Shown: positions 40,401 to 48,185 of the stretch, in pieces | Layout: every line of letters begins with the position of its first letter | How positions within the stretch are numbered: position 1 is the first letter of the stretch | Origin: Bacteroidales bacterium UBA5072 | GTDB taxonomy: Bacteria; Bacteroidota; Bacteroidia; Bacteroidales; UBA10428 | Assembly: GCA_002415855.1 (NCBI GenBank) | Contig: DIAS01000028.1 | Span: 9,743 to 57,927, forward strand | Direction: 5' to 3' | DNA length: 48,185 nucleotides | Translations under genes and position numbers: made by a program | The notes under the pieces: generated by a model | What the model was told of the DNA's origin: nothing | The model's database searches: none | Seen by the model: the letters and a program-made list of their open reading frames with translations, nothing else

Positions 40401-40437
40401 TATAAAAAAATATCGGGGTGACTTATAGCCACCCCGA
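40401..40437 (-). terminator. Terminator of the rpsB-tsf operon
   Basis: On the minus strand, stem TCGGGGTG / CACCCCGA with a 9-nt loop is followed by TATTTTTTTATA. It lies between the tsf stop (40489) and the pyrH start (40372), so pyrH-frr is separately transcribed. Confidence 0.88.
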
Positions 40438-40488
40438 CAGAATATTATGATCTCCGATACCCGGCCGACCGGCTAGGTCCCGGCAGTT

Positions 40489-41313
40489 TTACTGGTTCAG
40501 GTTGTACCTTACAAATCCAGTAACCGTCAGATCTTTATCAACGCTCTGCAGGTATTGTCTCACGGTCTTGCTGCTGTCTTTTGTAAACTCCTGGTTCAAC
40601 AGGGTACTTTCCTTGAAGAACTTATTCAGCTTACCTTCAGCAATTTTATCAAGCATGTTTTCGGGTTTCCCTTCATTACGGGCCTGTTCCCTGCCGATCT
40701 CCTTTTCTTTTTCGATCATTTCGGCTGAAACATCGGCCTTATCAACAGCCACCGGATTCATGGCGGCAACCTGCATGGCAATGTCCCTGCCCACTTTCAC
40801 ATCTGCAACTTTGCTCATGCCAACGAGTGTGGCCAGCTTGTTCCCCGGATGAATATAAGGAATTACCTGTGTAGATTCTATTTTTGCATAAAAGGAAAGG
40901 TCGAGCTTCTCACCGATGATTCCTACCTGCTCTGTCACGCGATCACCAACAGTCCTGCCTCCCCATGAAAGATTCTTCAGCGCATTCAGATCGGCAGGCT
41001 TTTGATCTACCGCGAGGTTGAGAATCTCCTGGGCGAATTGTATGAAATTTTCGTTTTTGGCCACAAAATCGGTTTCGGAGTTCAATACGATCAAGACCCC
41101 CAGATTACCCTTATCCGATACTTTTGCCAAAACCACACCTTCTGTGGCTTCCCGGTCGGCTCTTTTGCTGGCAACCAGCTGACCTCTCTTGCGGATGACC
41201 TCAACAGCCAGTTCAAAATTACCATTTGATTCCTCCAGGGCATTTTTGCAATCCATCATGCCCGCTCCGGTCATTTTTCTAAGCTTGCTGACATCTGCTG
41301 CTGTAATAGCCAT
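40489..41313 (-). CDS. tsf: Elongation factor Ts
   Basis: The 274-aa guanine-nucleotide exchange factor for EF-Tu begins AITAADVSKLRKMTGAGMMD (UBA-like domain with the TGAGMMDCKNAL signature), followed by EGVVLAKVSDKGNLGVLIVLNSETDFVA-type core strands. The C-terminal coiled region ends LTVTGFVRYNLNQ. The gap to rpsB is 20 bp, the standard rpsB-tsf operon. A strong terminator follows. Confidence 0.97.
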   Translation of the reverse strand: MAITAADVSKLRKMTGAGMMDCKNALEESNGNFELAVEVIRKRGQLVASKRADREATEGVVLAKVSDKGNLGVLIVLNSETDFVAKNENFIQFAQEILNLAVDQKPADLNALKNLSWGGRTVGDRVTEQVGIIGEKLDLSFYAKIESTQVIPYIHPGNKLATLVGMSKVADVKVGRDIAMQVAAMNPVAVDKADVSAEMIEKEKEIGREQARNEGKPENMLDKIAEGKLNKFFKESTLLNQEFTKDSSKTVRQYLQSVDKDLTVTGFVRYNLNQ

Positions 41314-41333
41314 AATATTTCTGATTAAATAGT

Positions 41334-42230
41334 TTATTCTTCCTCAACTTCTTCTTCTTCCTCTTCTTCGATATCAACCACTACGCCTTTTTTGGCAGGG
41401 GCCTTTAACGACAGGGCTTTCTTTGCTGCAGCACGCTTTTCACGTGATTCTTCGAATTCCTCATCCGATTCTTCTGCATCTTCAGGTTTTTCACCCTTTT
41501 TGCCTTTCTTATCGCCAGCATCACCTTCTTTATCGCGTTCGAGTTTTCGCTCTTCCAGACCTTCCAGCATCGAATTGCAGACTACTTCGAGAATGAGTGA
41601 AATGGATTTTGAGGCATCATCATTGGCAGGTATCGGAAAATCAACCAGATTGGGATCCGAATTGGTATCAACCATGGCAAAGATAGGGATGTTCAACCGC
41701 CTGGCCTCGTGCACGGCAATATGCTCTTTGCAGATGTCTACAATGAACATGGCCGCCGGCAAACGAGTCAGATCGGCAATACTGCCGAGGTTCTTTTCCA
41801 GCTTAGCCCTTTGACGGGATATCTGCAGTTTTTCACGTTTGGACAAGTTGTCATAAGTTCCGTCAGTTGCCATCTTGTCAATGGATGACATTTTTTTTAC
41901 CGCTTTGCGGATTGTCGGGAAATTGGTAAGCATACCACCGGGCCAACGCTCAGTAACATAAGGCATATTGATCTTCTGTACATACTCGGCTACGATATCT
42001 TTTGCCTGTTTCTTGGTGGCCACGAACAGTACCTTTCTTCCTGACTTGGCAATCTGCCTAAGAGCTGCCGTAGCTTCTTCCAGCTTTACCTGTGTTTTTT
42101 GCAGATCGATGATATGGATCCCTTCTTTTTCCATGAAAATGTAAGGAGCCATTGCCGGATTCCACTTCCTTCTCAAGTGACCAAAATGTACACCTGCGTC
42201 TAATAATTGTTGAATAGTTGTTTTTGTCAT
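41334..42230 (-). CDS. rpsB: 30S ribosomal protein S2 with acidic C-terminal extension
   Basis: The 298-aa protein carries the S2 marks TTIQQLLDAGVHFGHLRRKWNP, YIFMEKEGIHIIDLQKT, WPGGMLTNFPTI and DLTRLPAAMFIVDICKEHIAVHEARRLNIP. The core ends near residue 232. The tail (~65 residues) is a low-complexity Lys/Glu/Asp stretch ending in EEEEEEVEEE, longer than the E. coli protein (about 240 aa). Such tails occur in some Bacteroidota S2 proteins. It sits downstream of rplM-rpsI after 99 bp and leads into tsf. Confidence 0.97.
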   Translation of the reverse strand: MTKTTIQQLLDAGVHFGHLRRKWNPAMAPYIFMEKEGIHIIDLQKTQVKLEEATAALRQIAKSGRKVLFVATKKQAKDIVAEYVQKINMPYVTERWPGGMLTNFPTIRKAVKKMSSIDKMATDGTYDNLSKREKLQISRQRAKLEKNLGSIADLTRLPAAMFIVDICKEHIAVHEARRLNIPIFAMVDTNSDPNLVDFPIPANDDASKSISLILEVVCNSMLEGLEERKLERDKEGDAGDKKGKKGEKPEDAEESDEEFEESREKRAAAKKALSLKAPAKKGVVVDIEEEEEEEVEEE

Positions 42231-42329
42231 GTTAAAAATGTTTACGTTCTATAAAAATCAATTGATGAGTAGCCAAATCCTTTAAGAAATGAGTCTCACC
42301 AATTTAGATGCTAAACAAAATAATGGGGA

Positions 42330-42716
42330 CTAACGTTTGCTGAACTGGAACCTTCTTCTTGCACCGGGTTGACCAGGTTTTTTGCGTTCAACCTCGCGTG
42401 GATCGCGGGTAAGCATTCTATTGGTTTTCAGGACAACTTTGCTTTCGGGTTTCATCATTACCAAAGCCCGTGCAATAGCCAGGCGCAGCGCTTCGGCCTG
42501 TCCTTTGATACCGCCTCCCTGGAGATTAACAGTAATATCATACTTATCAGCAACTTCGGCAACGTTTAAAGGTTGCAGCACAATGTACTGCAGTTGTTCA
42601 AGTGGAAAATAATTCGCTAATTCACGATCGTTGATAACGATTTTACCTTTGCCTTCTTTCACATAGATCCTGGCAACAGCGCTTTTTCTGCGGCCAATGG
42701 CGTTAATTACTTCCAT
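42330..42716 (-). CDS. rpsI: 30S ribosomal protein S9
   Basis: The 128-aa protein shows NAIGRRKSAVARIYVKEGKG, GGGIKGQAEALRLAIARAL and the basic C-terminus RRRFQFSKR that reaches the ribosomal P site. The gap to rplM is 5 bp, the usual rplM-rpsI operon. Confidence 0.98.
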   Translation of the reverse strand: MEVINAIGRRKSAVARIYVKEGKGKIVINDRELANYFPLEQLQYIVLQPLNVAEVADKYDITVNLQGGGIKGQAEALRLAIARALVMMKPESKVVLKTNRMLTRDPREVERKKPGQPGARRRFQFSKR

Positions 42717-42721
42717 GTCTG

Positions 42722-43174
42722 TTATTTGTAATTTAATTTAAGTTCCTTGGGTTGCTGTGCTGTGTGTGGATGCTCGGAACCAGCGTATACATAAAGATTG
42801 CCAAAGATGGCATTGCCTAAACGGTTTCGGGGAAGCATCCTTTTCACTGCATGCTCTATAATCTTGCCAGGGTTGTCCAAAGCCACCTCATCGGGAGTGG
42901 TAATGCGCTGTCCACCCGGATACCCGGTATGCCGCCTGTATTCCTTGTCGGTCCACTTCTTACCGGTGAGCCGTACCTTTTCTGCATTGATCACAATAAT
43001 ATTGTCCCCGCAATCTACATGCGGAGTGAAATTTGTTTTGTGTTTCCCCCTGAGAATGCTCGCAACCTGCGAACTCAGCCTGCCCAGAACCTGATTGGTG
43101 GCATCCACTACGTACCATTCTTTCTGAACAGTAGCATTGTTTGCCGAAACCGTTCTATAACTCAATGTATTCAC
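42722..43174 (-). CDS. rplM: 50S ribosomal protein L13
   Basis: The 150-aa protein is recognised by EWYVVDATNQVLGRLSSQVA, HKTNFTPHVDCGDNIIVINAE, KEYRRHTGYPGG, VKRMLPRNRLGNAIFGNLYVY and the ending GSEHPHTAQQPK. It is the first gene of the operon rplM-rpsI (and probably rpsB-tsf), from a perfect promoter at 43237-43265. Confidence 0.98.
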   Translation of the reverse strand: MNTLSYRTVSANNATVQKEWYVVDATNQVLGRLSSQVASILRGKHKTNFTPHVDCGDNIIVINAEKVRLTGKKWTDKEYRRHTGYPGGQRITTPDEVALDNPGKIIEHAVKRMLPRNRLGNAIFGNLYVYAGSEHPHTAQQPKELKLNYK

Positions 43175-43236
43175 GATGTATTGTTGTTATAAAAATTTGC
43201 TGCTCAATAAATACTTCACCCTTAAAATAGGGAGTG

Positions 43237-43265
43237 CAAAAATACAATTTATTTTAATTTTACAA
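43237..43265 (-). promoter_or_regulatory. Bacteroidota-type promoter of rplM-rpsI
   Basis: On the minus strand, TTG (43263-43265), 18-nt spacer, TATTTTTG (43237-43244), an exact TAnnTTTG box. The -7 box ends 62 nt before the rplM ATG. Confidence 0.75.
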
Positions 43266-43334
43266 GATGTTTTGTAAATTTTATTTTTATTTACCCCGTC
43301 AATCGGCCATTCATTGTGAGCCGGTTATGTTATA

Positions 43335-44924
43335 ATGCCAGGCATGAAACTTTCCCTCCCGCGTGAAGATCTGCACCGCAAAGTATACCTGTTCGGGCTG
43401 GCCCTGCTGGTTTGCTGCCTTCCGCTTTCAAGGTACCTCCTGAGTATTTCGCAATTTCTGCTTCTGCTCAACTGGATCCTGGAGGGGAAGTTCAGGGTCA
43501 AGCTCGCCAGGATTGCCCACAATCCTTCCATATGGCTGGTAGCCGCAGTGTCAGTAATTTATGCCATTAGTCTTCTTTATACCCGCAATGTTGAGATGGG
43601 GCTCATCAGGACCAAAAACACCCTCACCCTGGTTCTTCTCGCGGTTGTTATGGGTACATCTGCCGCTCTTTCCGGAAAGCAGGTGAAACAGCTGTTACTG
43701 CTTTTTTCGGGTGCTGTTATGACAGCAGCCGTGGTTTGCCTGGTTAATTATTTTATTCAGGATATCCCTTCAACCGGGGATTTCCGCAATATTTCAGTTT
43801 TCATGCTGCATGCACGTTTTGCGCTGATGGTCATCATGGCCATATTTGCCTTGCTGTATCTCGTATTCTATGAACGCCTCAAGTCAACAGGCCCCGAGAA
43901 AGCATATGCATTTACAGCAGCATGCCTGCTGGTTGCCTTCCTGTTCTTCCTGCGTTCATTTAGCGGTGTACTGATCTTTCTCATCATGTCCGTGGTCTTT
44001 ATCGCGAATTCAGCTGCCAGGATGAGGAACAGGATTCCGCGGCATGCGATCATCACAGCACTTGCAGCCGCCTTCCTGGTATTGCTGACGACCGTTGCTT
44101 ACACCTGGTTCCGTAATTTCCATGCCCGTCCGGTAAGCTTATCCGAACTGGAAAGCTTTACATCCGGCGGAAATCGTTATACCCATGATCTCCATACCGG
44201 TGCGCTCGAAAATGGTCACTATATTGATATTTATGTATGTGAACCTGAACTGGCAAGGGAATGGAAGAGGATCAGCAGCATTCCTTACGACAGTACCGAT
44301 CGCAGGGGACAGGAAATCCGCATTACCATCAGGCGTTACCTTGCTTCCAAAGCACTGAGGAAGGATTCATCCGCCCTGCATCAGCTGAATAGTGCTGATA
44401 TTGAGAAAATTGAAAACGGACTGGCCAATTGCAGGTTTCAGGAGAATCCGGGAGTTTACCAACGACTTTATGAAACCCTCTGGGAGATCCATATTCTGAT
44501 GAAATCAGGTTATGTGCTGAAACATTCTCTGGGACAAAGGTATGCCTTTCTGCTTGCAGCCGGTGAAGTCATCAGAAAGAACATTTGGACAGGCGTGGGA
44601 ATCGGTGATGTGTATGGTGCCATGTTGCAGGTTGCACAGGAAGAAATGCCGGAACTTGATCCTCAGTGGGAAGGAAAACCGCACAACCAGTTCCTTTTTT
44701 TCACGCTGGCCTTCGGATTACCCGGTCTGCTTTGTATACTGTTCTGCTTCCTTTATCCTGTATATAAAACCAAGGCTTATCGTTTGCTCCTTTTTAACCT
44801 TTTCGCGGGAACGATATTCCTTTCCATGTTGTCGCTCGATACACTCGAATCGTATTACAGCATGGTATTCTTTGCCTTCTTTTACTGCCTGTTTACGCTG
44901 GGAACCGACTATTCCTTGAATTGA
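43335..44924 (+). CDS. O-antigen ligase-like polytopic membrane protein (WaaL/Wzy family)
   Basis: The 529-aa protein has about ten hydrophobic segments (for example LFGLALLVCCLPLSRYLL, ALMVIMAIFALLYLVFY and LLVAFLFFLRSFSGVLIFL). A large extracytoplasmic loop (about 265-420, with RRGQEIRITIRRYLASKAL) lies before the last segments, the usual layout of Wzy_C/O-antigen ligases. The conserved NIWTGVGIGDVYGAM and KPHNQFLFFTLAFGLPGLL region matches the family's H-N-x-x-L motif. It probably ligates or polymerises surface glycans; no other glycan genes are nearby, so the substrate is unknown. Start at ATG 43335 or 43344. Its last 16 bp overlap the end of the convergent lipoprotein gene. Confidence 0.85.
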   Translation: MPGMKLSLPREDLHRKVYLFGLALLVCCLPLSRYLLSISQFLLLLNWILEGKFRVKLARIAHNPSIWLVAAVSVIYAISLLYTRNVEMGLIRTKNTLTLVLLAVVMGTSAALSGKQVKQLLLLFSGAVMTAAVVCLVNYFIQDIPSTGDFRNISVFMLHARFALMVIMAIFALLYLVFYERLKSTGPEKAYAFTAACLLVAFLFFLRSFSGVLIFLIMSVVFIANSAARMRNRIPRHAIITALAAAFLVLLTTVAYTWFRNFHARPVSLSELESFTSGGNRYTHDLHTGALENGHYIDIYVCEPELAREWKRISSIPYDSTDRRGQEIRITIRRYLASKALRKDSSALHQLNSADIEKIENGLANCRFQENPGVYQRLYETLWEIHILMKSGYVLKHSLGQRYAFLLAAGEVIRKNIWTGVGIGDVYGAMLQVAQEEMPELDPQWEGKPHNQFLFFTLAFGLPGLLCILFCFLYPVYKTKAYRLLLFNLFAGTIFLSMLSLDTLESYYSMVFFAFFYCLFTLGTDYSLN

Positions 44925-45463
44925 AATGTGGACATGATGCCATCGAAAACTGGCTTGATTCTCGGATAGGTGGTATCTACCGTAACCAGGCCCATGTTAT
45001 ATCCGTTGCCTTTTACAAAGAACAGATAGCGGGTGACAATATTATTGACCTTGAAAGTGTCCTGCAGGGAATTGACATAATAGTACTTTTCAACGTAAAT
45101 CATCCTGTGCCCGGTGGTGCCATTGATGGCAGTGTCCTTGTCCGATATGGTCGAAACAAAGAACTCCGATGCTATAATTTTTGCCCGGATGGTCGTCCAG
45201 TATTTTTCAAAGTAAAATCCTGGCAGGTATTCTTTGGGCTCCTTAAAAACAGTAACATACTCCCTGATGGAGTCATTATCATCTCTGGGGGCTCTCATGG
45301 CCGAATAAACAAAACCCTGGTTGGCCATCAAATAGTAATCCCAGTCACTGGGCACAGTAATATCAAAATCAAGTACAATTTCCTCCTCTTTGTCACAGGC
45401 AGCAGATAAGGCTACCATGAAAGCAAGCACAACAAAAGCCTGCCAGATTTTTACCCTTTTCAT
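44909..45463 (-). CDS. Small lipoprotein, PsbP/DUF1795-like
   Basis: The 184-aa product has a lipoprotein signal (ALSAAC, Cys ~23) followed by an acidic linker. The mature part is a strand-helix protein starting FDITVPSDWDYYLMANQG and ending FDGIMSTFQFKE, a layout like PsbP/DUF1795 domains, though the match is only in the general pattern. Function is unknown. It overlaps the convergent O-antigen-ligase-like gene by 16 bp. Confidence 0.7.
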   Translation of the reverse strand: MKRVKIWQAFVVLAFMVALSAACDKEEEIVLDFDITVPSDWDYYLMANQGFVYSAMRAPRDDNDSIREYVTVFKEPKEYLPGFYFEKYWTTIRAKIIASEFFVSTISDKDTAINGTTGHRMIYVEKYYYVNSLQDTFKVNNIVTRYLFFVKGNGYNMGLVTVDTTYPRIKPVFDGIMSTFQFKE

Positions 45464-45622
45464 TTTTAGTCATTTGTTAAATATGCCAATAATAATAACA
45501 CATATTCCGGAGTTTTATTATGGACTGCCGGATATCCAGACGCTGATTCCACCATGGCATGCTGTGAAACAATAAATTCTTTCTTCTGAAAACAAAGCGT
45601 CAAAGGTAGAATTTTAAATTAT

Positions 45623-45630
45623 TAAATTTG
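45623..45630 (+). promoter_or_regulatory. Promoter -7 box of the GH20 gene
   Basis: TAAATTTG matches TAnnTTTG, 54 nt before the ATG at 45685. No clear TTG at -33 is present. Confidence 0.4.
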
Positions 45631-45684
45631 TAACGCCCGACTACAATATTTTGACCGTATAACCATTTGTAAACCCTTTTTAAG

Positions 45685-46797
45685 ATGAGCAAAATTACTG
45701 CCTTTTTTTTGTTGATCCTTGGCTTTTCTGCCACAACGCTGAAATCTCAGCCTGCAAATCCCGATTCTCATTTCCCGGTCCGCGGTTTTTGTATTGCCGC
45801 CCCCGCACCGGAAGAACTTGATGATTTTATTAAGTTTATCCACCAGGAGCTTGCTCCCCGGTTCATTAACACCCTGATTCTCCGTGTGGATTTCAATTAC
45901 CAGTTTGCGAGTCATCCGGAACTAAGAGATGAGGTTGCACTATCACCGGATGAGGTGAAAAAACTGGTCCGGGCCTGTCAAAAACACAACATCCGGATCA
46001 TACCGCAGATTAACCTGCTGGGACATCAGTCATGGGCAGGTAAAGTTAATAACCTGCTGAAAGTCTATCCCGAATTTGACGAAACACCTTACGTCAAAAT
46101 GCCCGTTGATTACCAGTGGCCGAATGCCGATGGCTTGTATTGCAAAAGCTATTGTCCCCTGCACCCGGGAGTGCATAAGGTTGTTTTTGACCTTGTGGAT
46201 GAAATATGCACGGCTTTCGAAGCTGATGCCTTTCATGCAGGGATGGACGAGGTGTTTTACCTGGGCCACGACAGCTGCAGCCGTTGTTCAGGGCACGACA
46301 AGGCAGAGCTTTTTGCCGGGGAGGTCACCCTCATACACAATCACCTGGCTGATAAAGGCCGTGAACTCTGGATATGGGGTGACAGGCTGATCGATGGAAA
46401 AACTACAGGAATGGGGATGTGGGAAGCCAGTATGAACAACAGTTACAGGGCGATTGACCTGATCCCGAAGGATGTAATGATCTGCGACTGGCATTATGAG
46501 CGGGCTGATCAGACCCCGGTATACTTCGCATTGAAAGGATTCCGGGTTGTTACCTGTCCGTGGCGCATGCCCGAAGTTGCCGTAAAACAGGTTGATGACA
46601 TGGTAAGGTTCCGCCTGCAGTCGACGCCTGAAATGCGTGACCGGTTTGCCGGTCTTGTTCAGACCGTTTGGTCTCCAACAGGCCAGTTCCTGGAAGAATT
46701 CTATAAAACGGACGCCCCGGACCAGGATAAAGACACGCCTTCCGGATGTTTCCGGGCTTTGTTCGGGCATATCAATTCCCTGGAAACCGGTAAATGA
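45685..46797 (+). CDS. Exported glycoside hydrolase family 20-like (beta-N-acetylhexosaminidase)
   Basis: The 370-aa enzyme has a signal peptide (residues ~1-21, ending LKSQ) and a compact GH20 TIM barrel. NIRIIPQINLLGHQSW matches the family's strand 3 and FHAGMDEVFYLG the H-x-G-x-D-E catalytic pair (Asp188, Glu189). ELWIWGDRLIDG and a late GLVQTVWSPTG (barrel Trp) support it. It lacks the usual N-terminal GH20b domain, so it is a short GH20-like protein. It probably removes GlcNAc or GalNAc from glycans or peptidoglycan fragments in the periplasm. It overlaps the next gene by 4 bp (ATGA), so the two are translationally coupled. Confidence 0.85.
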   Translation: MSKITAFFLLILGFSATTLKSQPANPDSHFPVRGFCIAAPAPEELDDFIKFIHQELAPRFINTLILRVDFNYQFASHPELRDEVALSPDEVKKLVRACQKHNIRIIPQINLLGHQSWAGKVNNLLKVYPEFDETPYVKMPVDYQWPNADGLYCKSYCPLHPGVHKVVFDLVDEICTAFEADAFHAGMDEVFYLGHDSCSRCSGHDKAELFAGEVTLIHNHLADKGRELWIWGDRLIDGKTTGMGMWEASMNNSYRAIDLIPKDVMICDWHYERADQTPVYFALKGFRVVTCPWRMPEVAVKQVDDMVRFRLQSTPEMRDRFAGLVQTVWSPTGQFLEEFYKTDAPDQDKDTPSGCFRALFGHINSLETGK

Positions 46798-47966
46798 AAA
46801 ACCGCATCGCTTCCATCGACATCTTCAGAGCCCTGACCATGCTCCTGATGATCTTCGTGAATGACCTGTGGACCCTGGATAATATTCCCGGCTGGCTTGA
46901 GCATACGGCAGCAACAGACGACGGGATGGGACTTGCCGACGTGGTCTTCCCGGCTTTTCTTTTTATTGTGGGTCTTTCCATACCTTTTGCTATGAAGGCA
47001 CGTGCGAACCATGGTGACACCCGGGCCAGGATTTTTGTGCATATCCTCCGGCGATCACTGGCGCTCATTGTCATGGGCTTTTTCATGGTGAACCACGAAA
47101 ATTACCGGTCCGATATTCCACAGCTGACCAGAACCGCCTGGGAGATTTTCATGATACTTGCCTTTGTGCTCATCTGGAACAGCTATGAAAAGGAAAAGGT
47201 ACGCGGGATACCTGTTTGGCTTTTACAGGCCGCCGGTGTTGTTATCCTTGTTTTGCTTGCACTGTTGTATAAAGGCGGAACCCCGGCGGAACCGGAATGG
47301 ATGACGCCTCACTGGTGGGGAATTCTGGGGCTGATCGGCTGGGCGTACCTGTTGAATTCACTTCTGTACCTGGTCACCGGAAACAGGCTCTGGCTCATCG
47401 TCGCATCTTGCCTGATCCTGCATGCCCTGAATGCACAGGAATTTTTGCCCTTCTCCGGGTCAGGAAGAGGATTCCGCCTCATTGTCAGTGCTTCCAATCA
47501 TGCCCTGGTGGCAAGTGGTGTGATGACAACCGCAATATTCATGCAACTGAGAAACAACACCCGGAAGTTTGCTTTTCCGGTAGTTATGACCCTCACAGCA
47601 CTGGTATTCGTCTGCTATGGATTCACTGTCAGACCGTTGTGGGGTATTTCCAAGATCCTGGCGACTCCTGCATGGACTGCAATTTGTGCCGGGATCAGCA
47701 TGGCTGTATTTTCCCTGATCTATGTAATAAGCGATATTTTTCATACAGCCCGGTGGGCCGGCGTCATTATGCCCGCAGGCAGAAGTACGCTGACCTGTTA
47801 CCTGCTGCCGGGACTTGTATACCCTTTCCTGTGGCCCCTGCAACAGCTCATGCCTCCTGCCTTCCTCGAGGGATGGATAGGGATATTGAAATCACTCCTC
47901 TTTGCACTCTTAATTGTTGTGCTGACGGGTCTCCTTGAAAAAATTAAGATCCACCTAAAGATTTAA
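46794..47966 (+). CDS. DUF5009 / HGSNAT (NagX)-like membrane acyltransferase
   Basis: The 390-aa protein has ~10 transmembrane segments. The N-terminal RIASIDIFRALTMLLMIFVND, followed by ADVVFPAFLFIVGLSIPFAM, is the hallmark of DUF5009/heparan-alpha-glucosaminide N-acetyltransferase-like proteins. The catalytic His of the lysosomal enzyme is not obvious in the first loop here (the region reads TLDNIPGWLEHTAATDDGMG). Bacterial relatives (NagX) are linked to GlcNAc use. Coupling to a GH20 gene supports a role in amino-sugar uptake or modification. Confidence 0.85.
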   Translation: MKNRIASIDIFRALTMLLMIFVNDLWTLDNIPGWLEHTAATDDGMGLADVVFPAFLFIVGLSIPFAMKARANHGDTRARIFVHILRRSLALIVMGFFMVNHENYRSDIPQLTRTAWEIFMILAFVLIWNSYEKEKVRGIPVWLLQAAGVVILVLLALLYKGGTPAEPEWMTPHWWGILGLIGWAYLLNSLLYLVTGNRLWLIVASCLILHALNAQEFLPFSGSGRGFRLIVSASNHALVASGVMTTAIFMQLRNNTRKFAFPVVMTLTALVFVCYGFTVRPLWGISKILATPAWTAICAGISMAVFSLIYVISDIFHTARWAGVIMPAGRSTLTCYLLPGLVYPFLWPLQQLMPPAFLEGWIGILKSLLFALLIVVLTGLLEKIKIHLKI

Positions 47967-48064
47967 CCCACAACAATCACAACCTACAACCCACAACATT
48001 CAACTTCCTTATCACTTCTTCAACTTTTTTCACTTATTTCGCACTAACATTTAAACCCACGTTC

Positions 48065-48185
48065 ATGAAAAACTTCAGGATCGTAAATATTGTTGCCGGC
48101 TGGATCACCTTCATAATTGCCGCATTCGTTTACCTTTCGACCATTGAGCCCTCGGCCAGCTTCTGGGATTGCGGGGAATTTATTT
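48065..48185 (+). CDS. DUF2723 membrane protein (PMT/TMEM260-like), 5' end only
   Basis: Only the first 40 codons are in the window. They read MKNFRIVNIVAGWITF, a TM segment, then YLSTIEPSASFWDCGEFI, the diagnostic opening of DUF2723 proteins of Bacteroidota. This family is related to protein O-mannosyltransferases (GT-C fold), with the Asp in WDCGEF as the likely catalytic residue. The gene runs off the right edge. Confidence 0.9.
   Translation, partial: MKNFRIVNIVAGWITFIIAAFVYLSTIEPSASFWDCGEFI

Overview
The window looks like a chromosomal segment of an uncultured or little-studied member of the Bacteroidota, probably Bacteroidales-like. Several things point there: promoters of the TTG/TTTG - 17-20 nt - TAnnTTTG type, a type IX (T9SS) sorting tail on a FISUMP-domain protein, DUF6150, DUF2723 and DUF5009 proteins, SusD-era-style lipoproteins with a Cys shortly after the signal peptide, and the gene order rplM-rpsI-rpsB-tsf. 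Propionate/succinate genes (fumC-mutA-mutB) fit a fermentative or syntrophic lifestyle, which is an inference.

Left part (1-17.2 kb) is accessory. It is AT-rich, gene-sparse and studded with stem-loop intergenic repeats. It holds secreted or lipid-anchored proteins (a DNRLRE-type lipoprotein, a DUF6150 protein, a small exported protein, a large lipoprotein, a PQQ-type beta-propeller lipoprotein and a lipoprotein isoaspartyl peptidase). A possible defence locus follows: a TIR-domain protein divergent from a pentapeptide-repeat protein fused to a potassium-channel pore, then a 159-aa helical protein. The channel and 159-aa genes sit between two 175-bp direct repeats of about 95% identity. A secreted flavin-split-barrel protein, a 925-aa FISUMP/T9SS cell-surface protein and a TPR protein complete this part. 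It ends at tRNA-Glu(TTC), whose 3' tail lies beside nested, duplicated tRNA-tail fragments around palindromic terminators; this resembles a used integration site.

Middle part (17.6-35.9 kb) is mostly core. On the minus strand are a four-gene set (DUF4190, DUF2752-like, Mpl-type Mur ligase, unknown protein), fumC-mutA-mutB, and prmC-recX-prfB-arsC, in which prfB keeps the classic programmed +1 frameshift. On the plus strand are ribD and a two-gene signalling module: a TPR/caspase-fold protein followed by a beta-propeller/SpoIIE phosphatase.

Right part (35.9-48.2 kb) holds dxs, an OmpA-type lipoprotein, frr, pyrH, tsf, rpsB, rpsI, rplM, an O-antigen-ligase-like membrane protein, a small lipoprotein, a GH20 hexosaminidase translationally coupled to a DUF5009 (NagX/HGSNAT-like) membrane protein, and the start of a DUF2723 protein.

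The best candidates for something undescribed are the TIR plus pentapeptide-channel locus with its flanking direct repeats, the caspase plus SpoIIE operon, and the tRNA-tail repeat nest. All functional links between these genes are inferred from sequence and position only.
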